The notes beneath the pieces were generated by a model. The model searched no databases. It had not been told where the DNA came from and saw only the letters and a list, made by a program, of their open reading frames with translations. This document shows positions 9,374 through 18,336 of a DNA stretch of 64,000 bases, one piece after another. The stretch covers positions 1,674,001 through 1,738,000 of the forward strand of contig CAXXHN010000001.1 of NCBI GenBank assembly GCA_963663735.2, in the 5' to 3' direction. The stretch comes from G963663735 sp963663735 (GTDB lineage: Bacteria; Acidobacteriota; UBA6911; RPQK01; JAPXNP01). A program made the position numbers and the translations under genes. Each line of letters opens with the position of its first letter. The stretch's first letter is position 1.

Positions 9374-10186
9374 TTATAGTGTGAGGATATAAAAAGAACG
9401 CCTGGCGCTGAGCTGGGCATTAACAAAGGTGTGAAAGCTGCTGATCGTGTATCCCTCAGCGAAATAAAATTCAGCAGCCTTCCTGGTCATTTTTCTCCAG
9501 TCTCCGGCACAGTGGGGATCAGATGCTTTTATTGCCTGGATGTTTCCAGGTATTTCAAGCAGAATTAAGGGTGCATTATGAGTTAAATTAATTCCTGAAA
9601 CCCGGTAGAATCCTTTTGGGTCCCATGCAGTTTCAAAAATTAAATTTTGGGAAGTGTCTATCGGCCCTGGGTCTTTTCCTCCTGGTTTGAAGCGGCCCGA
9701 GGTCGGCCATTCGGCAACGAATCGGTCCGTTCCCAATCCCTGGTGCAGGAAGCAGTTTTCACCATCTCCATACAGTTCGCGCAGGTAGGTGTTTATAGAT
9801 ACGCCCAGTTTCAGGTTCAACCCGGCGTTGCGAGATTCCAGCGGATCGAAAGTCCAGGTTATCCAGCCAACACTATTTTTCAGAATTTTAAACTGGGCCT
9901 GTTTCAAGGAGAATCCGATCCCCTGGTCCCGGGATTCAGGCAGAACTGCCAGCATATGGGAGTGATGAGCCGGTTCTCCCTTCCACCTGGAGGGAACGCT
10001 GAAACAGAATCCGGTCAGGCGGTCTTCAGTAAAAGATCCAAGGAGAAGGGCCTTATGTTTGAGGCAGGTTGAAAGGATTTCGGCTGATACGGTTTCGGAA
10101 GCTGCCAGACCCCAGACCAGGGACTGAATTTCCACGCATTTCTCAAGCTCCGCTGTGGATTCCAGCTCCCTGATTTGCGGTCTCAT
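9374..10186 (-). CDS. GNAT-family N-acyltransferase (COG3375-like, probable N-succinyltransferase)
   Basis: 270 residues from ATG 10186; an in-frame ATG at 10225 lies inside hyuB and is less likely. The protein has the acetyl-CoA binding loop in the form ESRDQGIGFSLKQAQ and the family block WTFDPLESRNAGLNLKLG. This long GNAT type is known beside MenC-like racemases. In Geobacillus kaustophilus such an enzyme N-succinylates D-amino acids, the racemase inverts them and a desuccinylase releases the L-amino acid. The desuccinylase is not in this window. The start lies 4 bp after the hyuB stop, so the genes are co-transcribed. Substrate is inferred from context only. Confidence 0.8.
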   Translation of the reverse strand: MRPQIRELESTAELEKCVEIQSLVWGLAASETVSAEILSTCLKHKALLLGSFTEDRLTGFCFSVPSRWKGEPAHHSHMLAVLPESRDQGIGFSLKQAQFKILKNSVGWITWTFDPLESRNAGLNLKLGVSINTYLRELYGDGENCFLHQGLGTDRFVAEWPTSGRFKPGGKDPGPIDTSQNLIFETAWDPKGFYRVSGINLTHNAPLILLEIPGNIQAIKASDPHCAGDWRKMTRKAAEFYFAEGYTISSFHTFVNAQLSARRSFYILTL

Positions 10187-10190
10187 TTTT

Positions 10191-11774
10191 TTATTTTCCC
10201 CAGCCCCCGCCTCCCGGGGTTTCAATCACGACCTTGTCTCCACTGTCAAGAATGACGGAATCCTTACCTTTAAGCTTTCTTTTTGCGCCTTTTAAAGGTA
10301 CCAGTGTATCCGTTCCTTTCTTTCCAATCCTGCCTCCCTTGAGGCCGTAAGGGGAGTATTTCCTCCGCTCAGAAAGGATTTTAATCTGGGTATCAGGATC
10401 AATTGCCTCATAGGATCTGATTATTCCGTTTCCCCCGGGATTTTTCCCGGCTCCGCCTGATTTTTTCCTTATCCTATATTCACTGATTCTTATGGGGTAA
10501 GCATTCTCCAGAATTTCAATGGAAGTGTTTCTGGAATTAGTCATATGGACACGCTGACCGCTAGCTCCCGGTCCATTGGGCCCTCCCCCGATACCTGATC
10601 CGATTGTCTCATGGTAGGAGAACGGTCGGTTTGAGCCAGGGTTGATTCCCATTATCGCGATGGTATTATTGGTTCCACCGCTGGCGGCGGGGATAATTTC
10701 CGGCAGTGCCTGGGCCAGTGCTTTCAGTACTACATCAGTGATCCTTTGTGATATTTCCAGGTACCCTCCAGCCGTGGCTGCAGGAAACGAGGCGTTCAGG
10801 CAGGAGCCTTCAGGAGCAATGATCTTTACGGAACCAGGAAGACTGCAGTTCAGATGCTCCCCCTCCGGTCTGAGGCAGTTGAGCACATAATGTAAAGCGG
10901 AGGTAGTAACGGCTATTACAGTATTAAGGGATCCTGAGGTCTGGGGGGCGCTTCCTGAAAAATCGGCAGTCAAGTCAGATCCTTTCACGGTAATCGAGAC
11001 TTTCAAGGCCAGAGATTCACTCTTCGCGGAGGTGTCCACACCGTCATCATCCAGAAAATCTTCGGCCGAATAGATGCCGTCGGGAATCAAAGAAATCGCT
11101 TTTTTCAAGATGTTTTCAGCTCGGGTCAAAAGAGCTGATGAATAAAGCCCAACCATGTCGGCTCCGCTTTCATTAATCAGGGCGGAGATTCTTTTTTCTC
11201 CGAGCCTGAGAGCTTCCAGCTGGACAGCCAGGTCACCTTCCGCCTTGCGGGGTATCCTTGAGTTGTAAAGGATCATTTGGAGCAGGGAACGATTAAGGTT
11301 TCCACCAGCATAAAGCTTGATGGGAGGGACAATAACACCCTCCTGGAATGTTTCATTGTGCAAAGGTACTGAAACGGGAGGGAGTCCCCCGGTATCCCTG
11401 TAGTGGGCTCGGACAGCTATATAATAGTCGGGCTCTTTCTGTTCTTCCAGAAACAGAGCAGACAGCATGGTCATCCCTTGCGGGTGAGTCCCTCCGCTGA
11501 AAGGATCATTGAGTACAGCCACATCTCCGGGAACCAGATGCAGGGAACTGACAGCCTCATGGACAGAAAGAGGCATGGCTCCAAGGTGAATCGGCAAATA
11601 GGCATCCATGGCGATAATCTTGCAGCTTTTATTGAAGACGGCACAGGAGTAATCGCAGCTTTCCTGCAGGTTTGAGGAACCTGCCGCCCTTTTAAAGACC
11701 GCACCCATCTCTTCTGTTATTGAGGTGAATATGTGTGTAAATATCTCTAGCTCAATTGGATCAATATTTGACAT
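10191..11774 (-). CDS. hyuB: Hydantoinase/5-oxoprolinase subunit B family protein
   Basis: 527 residues from ATG 11774; a GTG at 11807 in the same frame would add 11 residues, and neither start has a good ribosome site. Family signatures are an N-terminal SNIDPIELEIF segment, the NDPFSGGTHPQGMTMLSALF block, HYRDTGGLPPVSVP, and a Gly-rich end TPGGGGWGK. HyuB is the catalytic-side partner of HyuA in ATP-dependent opening of hydantoins or oxoprolines. The gene leads an operon with the GNAT acyltransferase and the racemase, which points to amino-acid derivative turnover. Its presumed HyuA is at the left window edge, separated by the nitrogen block. Confidence 0.9.
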   Translation of the reverse strand: MSNIDPIELEIFTHIFTSITEEMGAVFKRAAGSSNLQESCDYSCAVFNKSCKIIAMDAYLPIHLGAMPLSVHEAVSSLHLVPGDVAVLNDPFSGGTHPQGMTMLSALFLEEQKEPDYYIAVRAHYRDTGGLPPVSVPLHNETFQEGVIVPPIKLYAGGNLNRSLLQMILYNSRIPRKAEGDLAVQLEALRLGEKRISALINESGADMVGLYSSALLTRAENILKKAISLIPDGIYSAEDFLDDDGVDTSAKSESLALKVSITVKGSDLTADFSGSAPQTSGSLNTVIAVTTSALHYVLNCLRPEGEHLNCSLPGSVKIIAPEGSCLNASFPAATAGGYLEISQRITDVVLKALAQALPEIIPAASGGTNNTIAIMGINPGSNRPFSYHETIGSGIGGGPNGPGASGQRVHMTNSRNTSIEILENAYPIRISEYRIRKKSGGAGKNPGGNGIIRSYEAIDPDTQIKILSERRKYSPYGLKGGRIGKKGTDTLVPLKGAKRKLKGKDSVILDSGDKVVIETPGGGGWGK

Positions 11775-12263
11775 AGGGGTTAAGGATAACAAAAGTTGTC
11801 TATTCACGGCATCTTTTTAATACTGGTGATATCAATATTTAATATAATTTCGATTTTTTGTGATCAGAGACGTTAATTATTTCAGGGTCAGAGATATAAA
11901 ATCGTTGATCAACAGCGGCATGCTATACTTTTAATTATACTTTTAAAAGGTGTTAACATGTTGGCAGTCAAATAACTTTTTGCTGTTCATAGGCAAAGGT
12001 GTTTACGGTTCAGTCTGGGAAGGATGAATCAGGAGCTGGGAATTGCTTTCAATGGCAATGGGCTGGTTTAGCATGGCTTTCAGGTATAGCTGATAAAGTT
12101 ACTTAAAGTGGATAAGGGTGCCTGGAAGCTGGAGCATATGAGATTCCGGGATTTTCAGGGCATGGGGGCTGAATCGAGCACTCCTGATTTGAATTAGCTG
12201 GAAATACCTGTCTATTTGCGGCCAGTTGAATATTAACGCACAAACAGTGTTGGTAGCAGATTT
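11775..12263. other. Intergenic region between divergent hyuB and pilB
   Basis: 489 bp without a supportable gene. It should hold the outward promoters of hyuB and pilB. An AT-rich stretch around 11930-11955 contains two copies of TATACTTTTAA. No tRNA, riboswitch core or long inverted repeat was recognised. Confidence 0.5.
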
Positions 12264-13982
12264 ATGTCAGTTCGTATTGGAGAAGTTTTAATCAGATTTG
12301 GTCATCTGTCAGTTGACCAGCTGCGGGAAGCTTTGCATTATCAGAAAGTACATTCGTCTCACTTCATAGAAGCTCTGGTTGCCCTGGATTTTGTGACTGA
12401 GGACACTGTAGTAAATGTATTAAGCCGACAATATAACCTTCCGATTGTTGATCTCAGTGAAGTTGTAATTGACGCTGACTGCCTGCGTCTTATTCCCAGG
12501 GACCGGATCATAAAAAACCGGGTGCTGCCCCTTCAGAAAAAGGGCTCGATTTTGAAGGTTGCGGTAACAGACCCATCTGATGTGATGGCCCTGGATGAAC
12601 TTAAATTCATGACCGGGTGCAGGATTGATCCGGTTATCGTCAAGGAAAGCAGTATTTTGCAGGCCCTTGATGAATACCTGGGATCTGATCAGAGCCTTGA
12701 GATCGAAAAGGTTTACGACGAGCTGATAGGAGAAAACCAGGAATTTGAACTGGATATGGAGGAGGGAATAGGTGAAGACCAGGAGGTCAACATTGAGCAG
12801 GCTTCAGAAGCTCCAATTATAAGGCTGGTCAACCTGATTCTCGCTGATTCCATGAAAAGGAATGCCAGTGATATCCATCTGGAATCCTACCAGAAGGAAT
12901 TTCGTATCAGGTTTCGGATTGACGGGATTCTTTATCAGATAATGAGTCCGCCAATGAAGGTGAAAGACGCCGTCATTTCCAGGATCAAGATTATGGCCAA
13001 CATGGATATTGGGGAACGCAGAGTCCCTCAGGATGGCCGTATCAAAATTCAGATCACGATGGGAGGGCGCAAAAAAAAGATAGATTTCAGGGTATCAACC
13101 CTCCCGACACTCTATGGTGAGAAGGTGGTTCTCAGGCTGTTGGATTCCGAGAAGCTGCCTTCTGACCTGAGAATGCTCGGTTTTGAAAAAGATGCCCTGG
13201 CCAGATTTGAACGAGCTGTAACCAGGCCTTACGGAATGGTGCTGGTTACTGGTCCTACCGGAAGCGGTAAAACCAGTACCCTATATACTTCTCTGGCAAA
13301 ACTCAACACCAGTGAAGTAAACATAATGACTGCCGAAGACCCGGTCGAGTTCAATTTTCATGGCATTAACCAGGTACAGATTAATGAGCAGGTAGGCAGA
13401 ACCTTTGCTGGAGCCTTGAGATCTTTTCTGCGTCAGGACCCCAATATAATCCTGGTTGGTGAAATACGCGACCTTGAAACTGCCGAAATTGCTGTCAAGG
13501 CAGCTCTGACCGGGCACCTTCTTCTGAGCACTCTTCACACCAATGATGCCCCTTCCTCTATTGTCAGGCTGACCAATATGGGGATAGAGCCTTTTCTGGT
13601 TGCCAGTGCTCTCAACATAATCTGTGCCCAGAGATTGGTTCGTCTGGTTTGCGAGCAGTGCAAGGAAGAGTACAAGCCCTCTCTGGAACTCCTTCAGCCG
13701 CTGGGACTTTCCGAGGATGAAGCGGCTGCTCTGACCCTGTACAGAGGAAGAGGATGCAAGGCTTGCCGGGAAACAGGATATAAGGGAAGGTCGGGACTTT
13801 ATGAAGTCATGGAGAATACTCCTGCTCTCCAGGAACTGATTCTTTCAGGGGCTGGCGCTTCGGAACTGCGCAGGGTAGCCAGGAGCGAAGGGATGCTGAC
13901 CCTGAGGGAAGCAGGCATTAATAAGCTCAAAGAAGGCAGGACAACTCTTGAGGAGGTCCTGAGGGAAACAGCCATGATATAA
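12264..13982 (+). CDS. pilB: Type IV pilus extension ATPase PilB (GspE family)
   Basis: 572 residues. The N-terminal MshEN-type domain (about 1-150) is followed by an acidic linker and the secretion ATPase domain: Walker A GPTGSGKTSTLY, an Asp box, Walker B GEIRDLETAEIA, a His box TGHLLLSTLHTND, and a four-cysteine zinc motif (CEQCKEEY and CKACRETGYKGR). PilB powers pilin polymerisation from the cytoplasmic face of the inner membrane. MshEN domains of this family can bind cyclic di-GMP; whether this one does is not evident. It is the first gene of the pilB-pilT-pilC-pilin series. A second, fused PilB paralogue lies at 50546-53170. Confidence 0.94.
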   Translation: MSVRIGEVLIRFGHLSVDQLREALHYQKVHSSHFIEALVALDFVTEDTVVNVLSRQYNLPIVDLSEVVIDADCLRLIPRDRIIKNRVLPLQKKGSILKVAVTDPSDVMALDELKFMTGCRIDPVIVKESSILQALDEYLGSDQSLEIEKVYDELIGENQEFELDMEEGIGEDQEVNIEQASEAPIIRLVNLILADSMKRNASDIHLESYQKEFRIRFRIDGILYQIMSPPMKVKDAVISRIKIMANMDIGERRVPQDGRIKIQITMGGRKKKIDFRVSTLPTLYGEKVVLRLLDSEKLPSDLRMLGFEKDALARFERAVTRPYGMVLVTGPTGSGKTSTLYTSLAKLNTSEVNIMTAEDPVEFNFHGINQVQINEQVGRTFAGALRSFLRQDPNIILVGEIRDLETAEIAVKAALTGHLLLSTLHTNDAPSSIVRLTNMGIEPFLVASALNIICAQRLVRLVCEQCKEEYKPSLELLQPLGLSEDEAAALTLYRGRGCKACRETGYKGRSGLYEVMENTPALQELILSGAGASELRRVARSEGMLTLREAGINKLKEGRTTLEEVLRETAMI

Positions 13983-14199
13983 AGGATTCAATCCCGACCT
14001 GAGGATAGTTCTCCTGCCGGGGAGAGTCCGCAAAAGCAGTCAGGACGGTAAATAACCATACCGGCGTGTTAGATTTGGAATGGTTTTGGCCTGCAGTAAG
14101 ATTGAGAGGTTATGGAGATCAGCCGGGGCACAGGGAATTAAATGTCAAGGCTCCAGAGTCGGAAGTAGCGGTAAGCCGGTTTTTTCGGAAGAGGTGATA

Positions 14200-15300
14200 A
14201 TGGAAGAAAATGCAGTCAACATGCCGAACTTATTGAAGAAGGTCGTTGAAATGGGAGGGAGCGACCTGCACCTTACGGCAAAATCTTCCCCCCGTATAAG
14301 GATGGATGGGGAACTTTTACCTATATCGAAGGATGTTCTTGAGCCGGACCAGGTCAGGGCCATGATCTACAGCGTTATGACCGACCAGCAGAAGTTCCAG
14401 TACGAAGAGCATAAGGAGGTTGATTTCAGTTTTGGAATTCCTTCTCTCGCCAGGTTCAGGGCGAATGTTTATACCCAGAGGGAGCAGACGGCAGGGGTTT
14501 TCAGGATGATCCCCTTTAGGGTTATGACCCTTGATGAGCTGAAGATGCCCCCTATCCTGAAGGCTCTCACCAAAAAGCCCCGGGGACTGGTTCTGGTTAC
14601 CGGTCCTACCGGCAGCGGGAAATCCACCACCCTGGCAGCCATGATAGACGAGATAAATTCGACCCGGTCCGGACACATAGTCACGGTGGAAGACCCCATT
14701 GAGTTCCTGCATTACCACAAGAAGTGCCTGGTAAATCAGAGGGAGGTTCATAGCGATACCAAGTCTTTCACCACTGCTTTGCGGATGGTCCTCAGGGAAG
14801 ACCCTGACGTAGTGCTGATAGGTGAAATGAGGGATCTCGAAACAATTGAGGCAGCTCTACGGATCGCTGAAACCGGGCATTTAACCTTTGGCACACTGCA
14901 CACCAATTCAGCATACTCAACAATCAACAGGATGGTAGATTCTTTTCCCCCTCACCAGCAGCAGCAGATCAGGGCTCAGCTTTCCATGGTGCTTGAGGGA
15001 ATTGTCTGCCAGGCTCTTCTGCCCAAGGCTTCGGGTGATGGAAGGGTCTGCGCTACCGAGGTTCTTATCCCAACTGCCGGAATACGGAACCTGATCAGGG
15101 AAAATAAGGTTCACCAGCTTTATTCCGCTATGCAGATAGGGCAGGATAAGTCGGGTATGCATACCTTTAACCAGAGTCTGGCATTGCTGGTGGCGCGGGG
15201 AAAGGTATCCATGGACCTGGCTCTTGGAATATCTTCAAACTCTGAGGAGCTGAGGGATGCCCTGAAGCGAGTGCCATCCGGGGGTAGAAATGCCGGGTGA
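14200..15300 (+). CDS. pilT: Type IV pilus retraction ATPase PilT
   Basis: 366 residues from ATG 14200, preceded by GAGGTGAT; an upstream in-frame ATG at 14080 lacks a ribosome site and would add a non-family tail. The start resembles PilT (MPNLLKKVVEMGGSDLHL). Walker A is GPTGSGKSTTLAAMID, the Walker B region DPDVVLIGEMRDLETI, and the His box TGHLTFGTLHTNSA. The AIRNLIRE-type element appears as GIRNLIRENKVHQLYS. PilT depolymerises pili and drives twitching. It lies 217 bp downstream of pilB. Confidence 0.94.
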   Translation: MEENAVNMPNLLKKVVEMGGSDLHLTAKSSPRIRMDGELLPISKDVLEPDQVRAMIYSVMTDQQKFQYEEHKEVDFSFGIPSLARFRANVYTQREQTAGVFRMIPFRVMTLDELKMPPILKALTKKPRGLVLVTGPTGSGKSTTLAAMIDEINSTRSGHIVTVEDPIEFLHYHKKCLVNQREVHSDTKSFTTALRMVLREDPDVVLIGEMRDLETIEAALRIAETGHLTFGTLHTNSAYSTINRMVDSFPPHQQQQIRAQLSMVLEGIVCQALLPKASGDGRVCATEVLIPTAGIRNLIRENKVHQLYSAMQIGQDKSGMHTFNQSLALLVARGKVSMDLALGISSNSEELRDALKRVPSGGRNAG

Positions 15301-15367
15301 CAAGAACCCGATGGTGGTAAAATAGCGGCTGGCAGAGGATCTGCCTTGCCTGGAAAAGAGGAGTAAG

Positions 15368-16582
15368 ATGCCTGTTTACAAGTTTACCGGACGTAGCCGT
15401 TCCGGAGGAACGCCAGTTACTGGAGAGAGAGAGGCCCCAAGCAGAGAGGCTGTCGCCGCTATTCTCAGAGCAGAACAGATATTCCCTCTGGAAATAAAAG
15501 AAAAGAAGTTAATGCTTTCCTGGGATATCCCGACTTTTGGCGGCGGGGTCACTTATAAAGACCTGGCCCTTTTTTCCAAACAGTTTTCAGTAATGCTTGA
15601 TTCAGGACTTCCCCTTATCCAATGCCTTGGCATATTGTCCGCCCAGGCGGAGAATCCGGTTTTCAAAGGGATATTAAGCCAGGTAAGGGAAGATGTGGAA
15701 TCAGGTTCAACCCTTGCTGATGCCATGAAAAAACATCCCAAAGCTTTTGACAACCTTTATGTCAGCATGATAGCAGCCGGGGAAGCGGGTGGTGTTCTGG
15801 ATATCATACTGAGAAGGCTTACCACCTTTGTTGAAAAAAATATGAAGCTGCGGAAATCGTTGATTGCGGCCTCAGTATACCCATCAGTGGTTTCCGTGGT
15901 AGCCATAGTTATCATTTTTGTAATGCTGATCTGGGTTGTTCCGGTTTTTGTGTCGCTTTTTGAGGGACTTAACGCACCTCTGCCTCTTCCAACCCGGATG
16001 ATAATCGCCGCCAGCAATTTAGCTATTCAGTTAAGCCTGCCTTTAGTGGTTCTGGCGATCGCGGGACTGGTGGGGCTGCGTTCTTATTATAAAACCGAGA
16101 AAGGGAAGCTGGCCATAGATAGCATTATACTGACGATTCCCCTGATAGGAATCACCATAAAAAAACTGGCTATAGCCAGGTTTTCCCTGACTCTTTCAAC
16201 TCTGTTAAATGGAGGAATCCCCTTGATGGAAGGGCTGGCGATAACCGCTGAAACAGCTGGCAATGCCAAAATTCGAAACGCCCTGGTGCAGGTGCGAAGC
16301 GAGGTTTCAGAAGGGAAAAACCTGGTTGAACCATTGAAGAAGCTGGACGTCTTTCCTTCGATGGTTACCCAGGTAGTAGGCGTGGGGGAAGAGACTGGTG
16401 AACTGGATCAAATGCTTGAAAAACTGGCAGATTATTACGAGCAGGAGGCTGATGATGCTATTGCTAACCTGCTTACCATGATCGAACCGGTAATGATTGT
16501 ATTTCTTGGCGGTGTCGTGGGAGGAATTGTCATATCGATGTATTTGCCTATTTTTACCTTGATTGGACATCTATCCAAGTAA
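15368..16582 (+). CDS. pilC: Type IV pilus inner-membrane platform protein PilC (GspF family)
   Basis: 404 residues, normal for PilC. It has two T2SSF domains (about 70-195 and 270-395), each ending in a hydrophobic helix; conserved phrases are FSKQFSVMLDSGLPL and GVGEETGELDQMLEKLADYYE. GAGGAG precedes the ATG with good spacing. PilC couples the PilB and PilT ATPases to the pilus base. The gap from pilT is 67 bp, so they are probably co-transcribed. The other assembly genes (pilMNOPQ, pilD) are not in the window. Confidence 0.95.
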   Translation: MPVYKFTGRSRSGGTPVTGEREAPSREAVAAILRAEQIFPLEIKEKKLMLSWDIPTFGGGVTYKDLALFSKQFSVMLDSGLPLIQCLGILSAQAENPVFKGILSQVREDVESGSTLADAMKKHPKAFDNLYVSMIAAGEAGGVLDIILRRLTTFVEKNMKLRKSLIAASVYPSVVSVVAIVIIFVMLIWVVPVFVSLFEGLNAPLPLPTRMIIAASNLAIQLSLPLVVLAIAGLVGLRSYYKTEKGKLAIDSIILTIPLIGITIKKLAIARFSLTLSTLLNGGIPLMEGLAITAETAGNAKIRNALVQVRSEVSEGKNLVEPLKKLDVFPSMVTQVVGVGEETGELDQMLEKLADYYEQEADDAIANLLTMIEPVMIVFLGGVVGGIVISMYLPIFTLIGHLSK

Positions 16583-16762
16583 AGAATGGGGAAGGGAAGC
16601 AATAAATTTCAGATAGTTGGTGTATAAAACAATATTGGTGCGTGTAATCACATTTTAATTAATGATTAAGGAATATATTAGGCATCCCGGCAAGGCCTGA
16701 AAGGTCCCAAAGAATGACTTGAAGGGACTATGGCAGATGTAGTATCGGCAAAATATAGTAAA

Positions 16763-16778
16763 TGGAATAAATAATGCT
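16763..16778 (+). promoter_or_regulatory. Candidate sigma-54 promoter of the major pilin gene
   Basis: TGGAATAAATAATGCT has GG (16764-16765) and GC (16776-16777) separated by exactly ten bases, the invariant -24/-12 spacing, and agrees at 9 of 12 defined positions of TGGCACRNNNNTTGCW. The predicted start would be near 16789, about 48 bases before the pilin ATG. Sigma-54 control of pilA is known in several genera. The AT-rich setting makes a chance match possible. Confidence 0.35.
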
Positions 16779-16836
16779 GGTAGAATAGTAACCGGGATAG
16801 AGATTAAAAGGATTTGTTTATTCCAAAGGAGACACT

Positions 16837-17286
16837 ATGAGAGGACAGAAGGGTTTTTCACTTATTGAGTTATTAATCGTTGTGGCTGTAATCGGAATTA
16901 TTGCGGCTATTGCAGTCCCTAACCTAATGCAGTCAAGAGCTGCTGCAAATGAAGCTTCTGCAATTTCTTCTGTAAGGACGATTGTCACTGCACAAATTAC
17001 TTTTTCGGCCACTGTTGGAAGCGGAGCTTACGCGGCCAATCTGGCTGCCCTGCAAACAGCTAATTTGATTGACCAGGCCCTGGGTTCAGGTACTAAGGAC
17101 GGGTATAACTTCGCATCTGTTGGTGGAGGTACTACTTTTACTGTAACCGCCTCACCAGTGACTCAGGGGACTACCGGTACCCGAGGCTTCTTCTCTGACC
17201 AGTCCGGTGTCATCAGGTTTGATACCAGCGGAACAGCTACTGCTTCCAGTACACCTCTGGGCGGGACTGCCGCTGCATCCGAATAA
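16837..17286 (+). CDS. pilA: Major type IV pilin (PilA-like)
   Basis: 149 residues. It has a short class III leader MRGQKG cut before Phe, then FSLIELLIVVAVIGIIAAIA, with the Glu at mature position 5 and a hydrophobic polymerisation helix. The small Ala/Ser/Thr/Gly-rich head begins with the block ASAISSVRTIVTAQ and contains GTKDGYNF and FFSDQSGVIRFD, a pattern of short pilins in Acidobacteriota-like genomes. GGAG sits upstream of the ATG. The gene is monocistronic by appearance: a candidate sigma-54 promoter lies before it and a strong terminator after it (17380-17420), which fits high expression. Confidence 0.93.
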   Translation: MRGQKGFSLIELLIVVAVIGIIAAIAVPNLMQSRAAANEASAISSVRTIVTAQITFSATVGSGAYAANLAALQTANLIDQALGSGTKDGYNFASVGGGTTFTVTASPVTQGTTGTRGFFSDQSGVIRFDTSGTATASSTPLGGTAAASE

Positions 17287-17379
17287 CCTCGGGACAGACA
17301 AGGATTATAATTAAATTTTAATGAAGCTCCGCGGGAAGCTGCAGAGAGCTTGTGCTTGGAATTGTATCCAGGTGTATTT

Positions 17380-17420
17380 AAAAAAGTGCGGGATAGTGCG
17401 TAACTATCCCGCACTTTTTT
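17380..17420 (+). terminator. Rho-independent terminator after the major pilin
   Basis: A perfect 12-bp stem GTGCGGGATAGT / ACTATCCCGCAC (17386-17397 and 17403-17414), five-base loop, six T after and A-rich before, so it could work in both directions. It is the strongest terminator in the window. Confidence 0.93.
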
Positions 17421-17549
17421 ATTTTAAATTAATCATTATTTACGATTTATATCGGAGGCATTTGATAAAAGAATATTTAAAGTTCAATAAAAAAAGAATT
17501 TTTATTACTAAAAGGTAAATATTCAACATTATTTTGTACCTGAGGGCAT

Positions 17550-17593
17550 TCCTGATTTCAAAAAGCAATCATGCTTTCTGAAATGAATCAGGA
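17550..17593. repeat. Imperfect hairpin upstream of the second pilin
   Basis: Arms TCCTGATT (17550-17557) and AATCAGGA (17586-17593) enclose a shorter pair AAAGCA/TGCTTT (17562-17567 and 17572-17577). No T-run follows, so it is not a usual terminator; it may be a regulatory or RNA-stability element in the 384-bp space between the terminator and the second pilin. Confidence 0.6.
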
Positions 17594-17687
17594 TTACTGG
17601 ACAGGGAATGCTCCAATTGGAAACTGAAGAATAGTCGTCTCAAACAAGGTATAACCGGGACGGATTGGGATGGGGAGAATTATTATT

Positions 17688-17704
17688 TCCAGGATATTCC
17701 TGGA
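17688..17704. promoter_or_regulatory. Operator-like palindrome upstream of the second pilin
   Basis: TCCAGGA TAT TCCTGGA is a perfect 7-bp palindrome with a 3-bp spacer, about 100 bases before the second pilin ATG. No binding protein is suggested by sequence alone. Confidence 0.45.
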
Positions 17705-17804
17705 TTGTTTCATCCCGAAGTTGATTTTTGCTGATTGAAGGAGAATTTTTAATCCGGAATGTAGTGTGTTGATTTTTAATAAGTCAATATCCCTGGAGAT
17801 AGTT

Positions 17805-18320
17805 ATGAGTAACCAGAAGGGATTTTCCTGGATAGAATTGCTGGTGGTCTTTGTTATAATGAGCATTATCGCCGCAATAGCAATACCAAGACTTCATGAA
17901 GCTGAGATGTCAGGTAACGAGTCTGCCGCAATTTCTTCTCTTCGAACTATCGTAACTGCGCAGGTGGCTTACAACATCACATCCGGCACAGGTAATTATT
18001 CCCCGGATTTGGCAACCCTCGCCAATGCCACGCTAATTGATTCGGTTCTTGGGACAGGTATAAAGGAAGGTTATGTTTACACTTGTACTGGGAGCGATAA
18101 TTTTTTTGTTGTTACAGCAGCACCTCAGGAACCCGAACAAACCGGGAGAAGATATTTTTTTGCTGATCAGAGTGGGGTCATCAGGTTCAGCACAGATGGG
18201 CCCGCTACTGTTTCCAGCCAGGCTCTGGGCGGAGGTATAGTCGGTCCCCCGGGTAAAGGCAACGGTCTTCAATCCGGGCCATCCTCCATGATCGCTGAAG
18301 CTGGAACCAGCAGTAAATAA
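17805..18320 (+). CDS. Second, minor pilin-like protein
   Basis: 171 residues from ATG 17805 with GGAG upstream; an earlier GTG at 17766 has no ribosome site and would break the leader. The class III leader MSNQKG is cut before FSWIELLVVFVI, with Glu5 present; Trp at mature position 3 is uncommon. The head copies the layout of the major pilin (AISSLRTIVTAQ, LGTGIKEGY, YFFADQSGVIRFS), so it is a diverged duplicate, with about 30 extra Gly/Pro/Ser-rich residues at the C-terminus. It could be a minor pilin or an alternative subunit. It is 17 bp from convergent hisG. Confidence 0.88.
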   Translation: MSNQKGFSWIELLVVFVIMSIIAAIAIPRLHEAEMSGNESAAISSLRTIVTAQVAYNITSGTGNYSPDLATLANATLIDSVLGTGIKEGYVYTCTGSDNFFVVTAAPQEPEQTGRRYFFADQSGVIRFSTDGPATVSSQALGGGIVGPPGKGNGLQSGPSSMIAEAGTSSK

Positions 18321-18336
18321 AGAAGGAACGATAATT

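Noticed and set aside
9217..9426. Open frame encoding NPQSAIR-type repeats
   Set aside because: It is the translation of the 7-bp tandem array and overlaps the end of the acyltransferase gene; no ribosome site.
13983..14199. Possible riboswitch between pilB and pilT
   Set aside because: The GC-rich stretch has short pairings, but I could not match it to cyclic di-GMP, TPP or another known core.
16725..16750. TGGCAGATG...TCGGC as sigma-54 promoter
   Set aside because: GG and GC are 14 bases apart instead of 10; the site at 16763-16778 has the right spacing.
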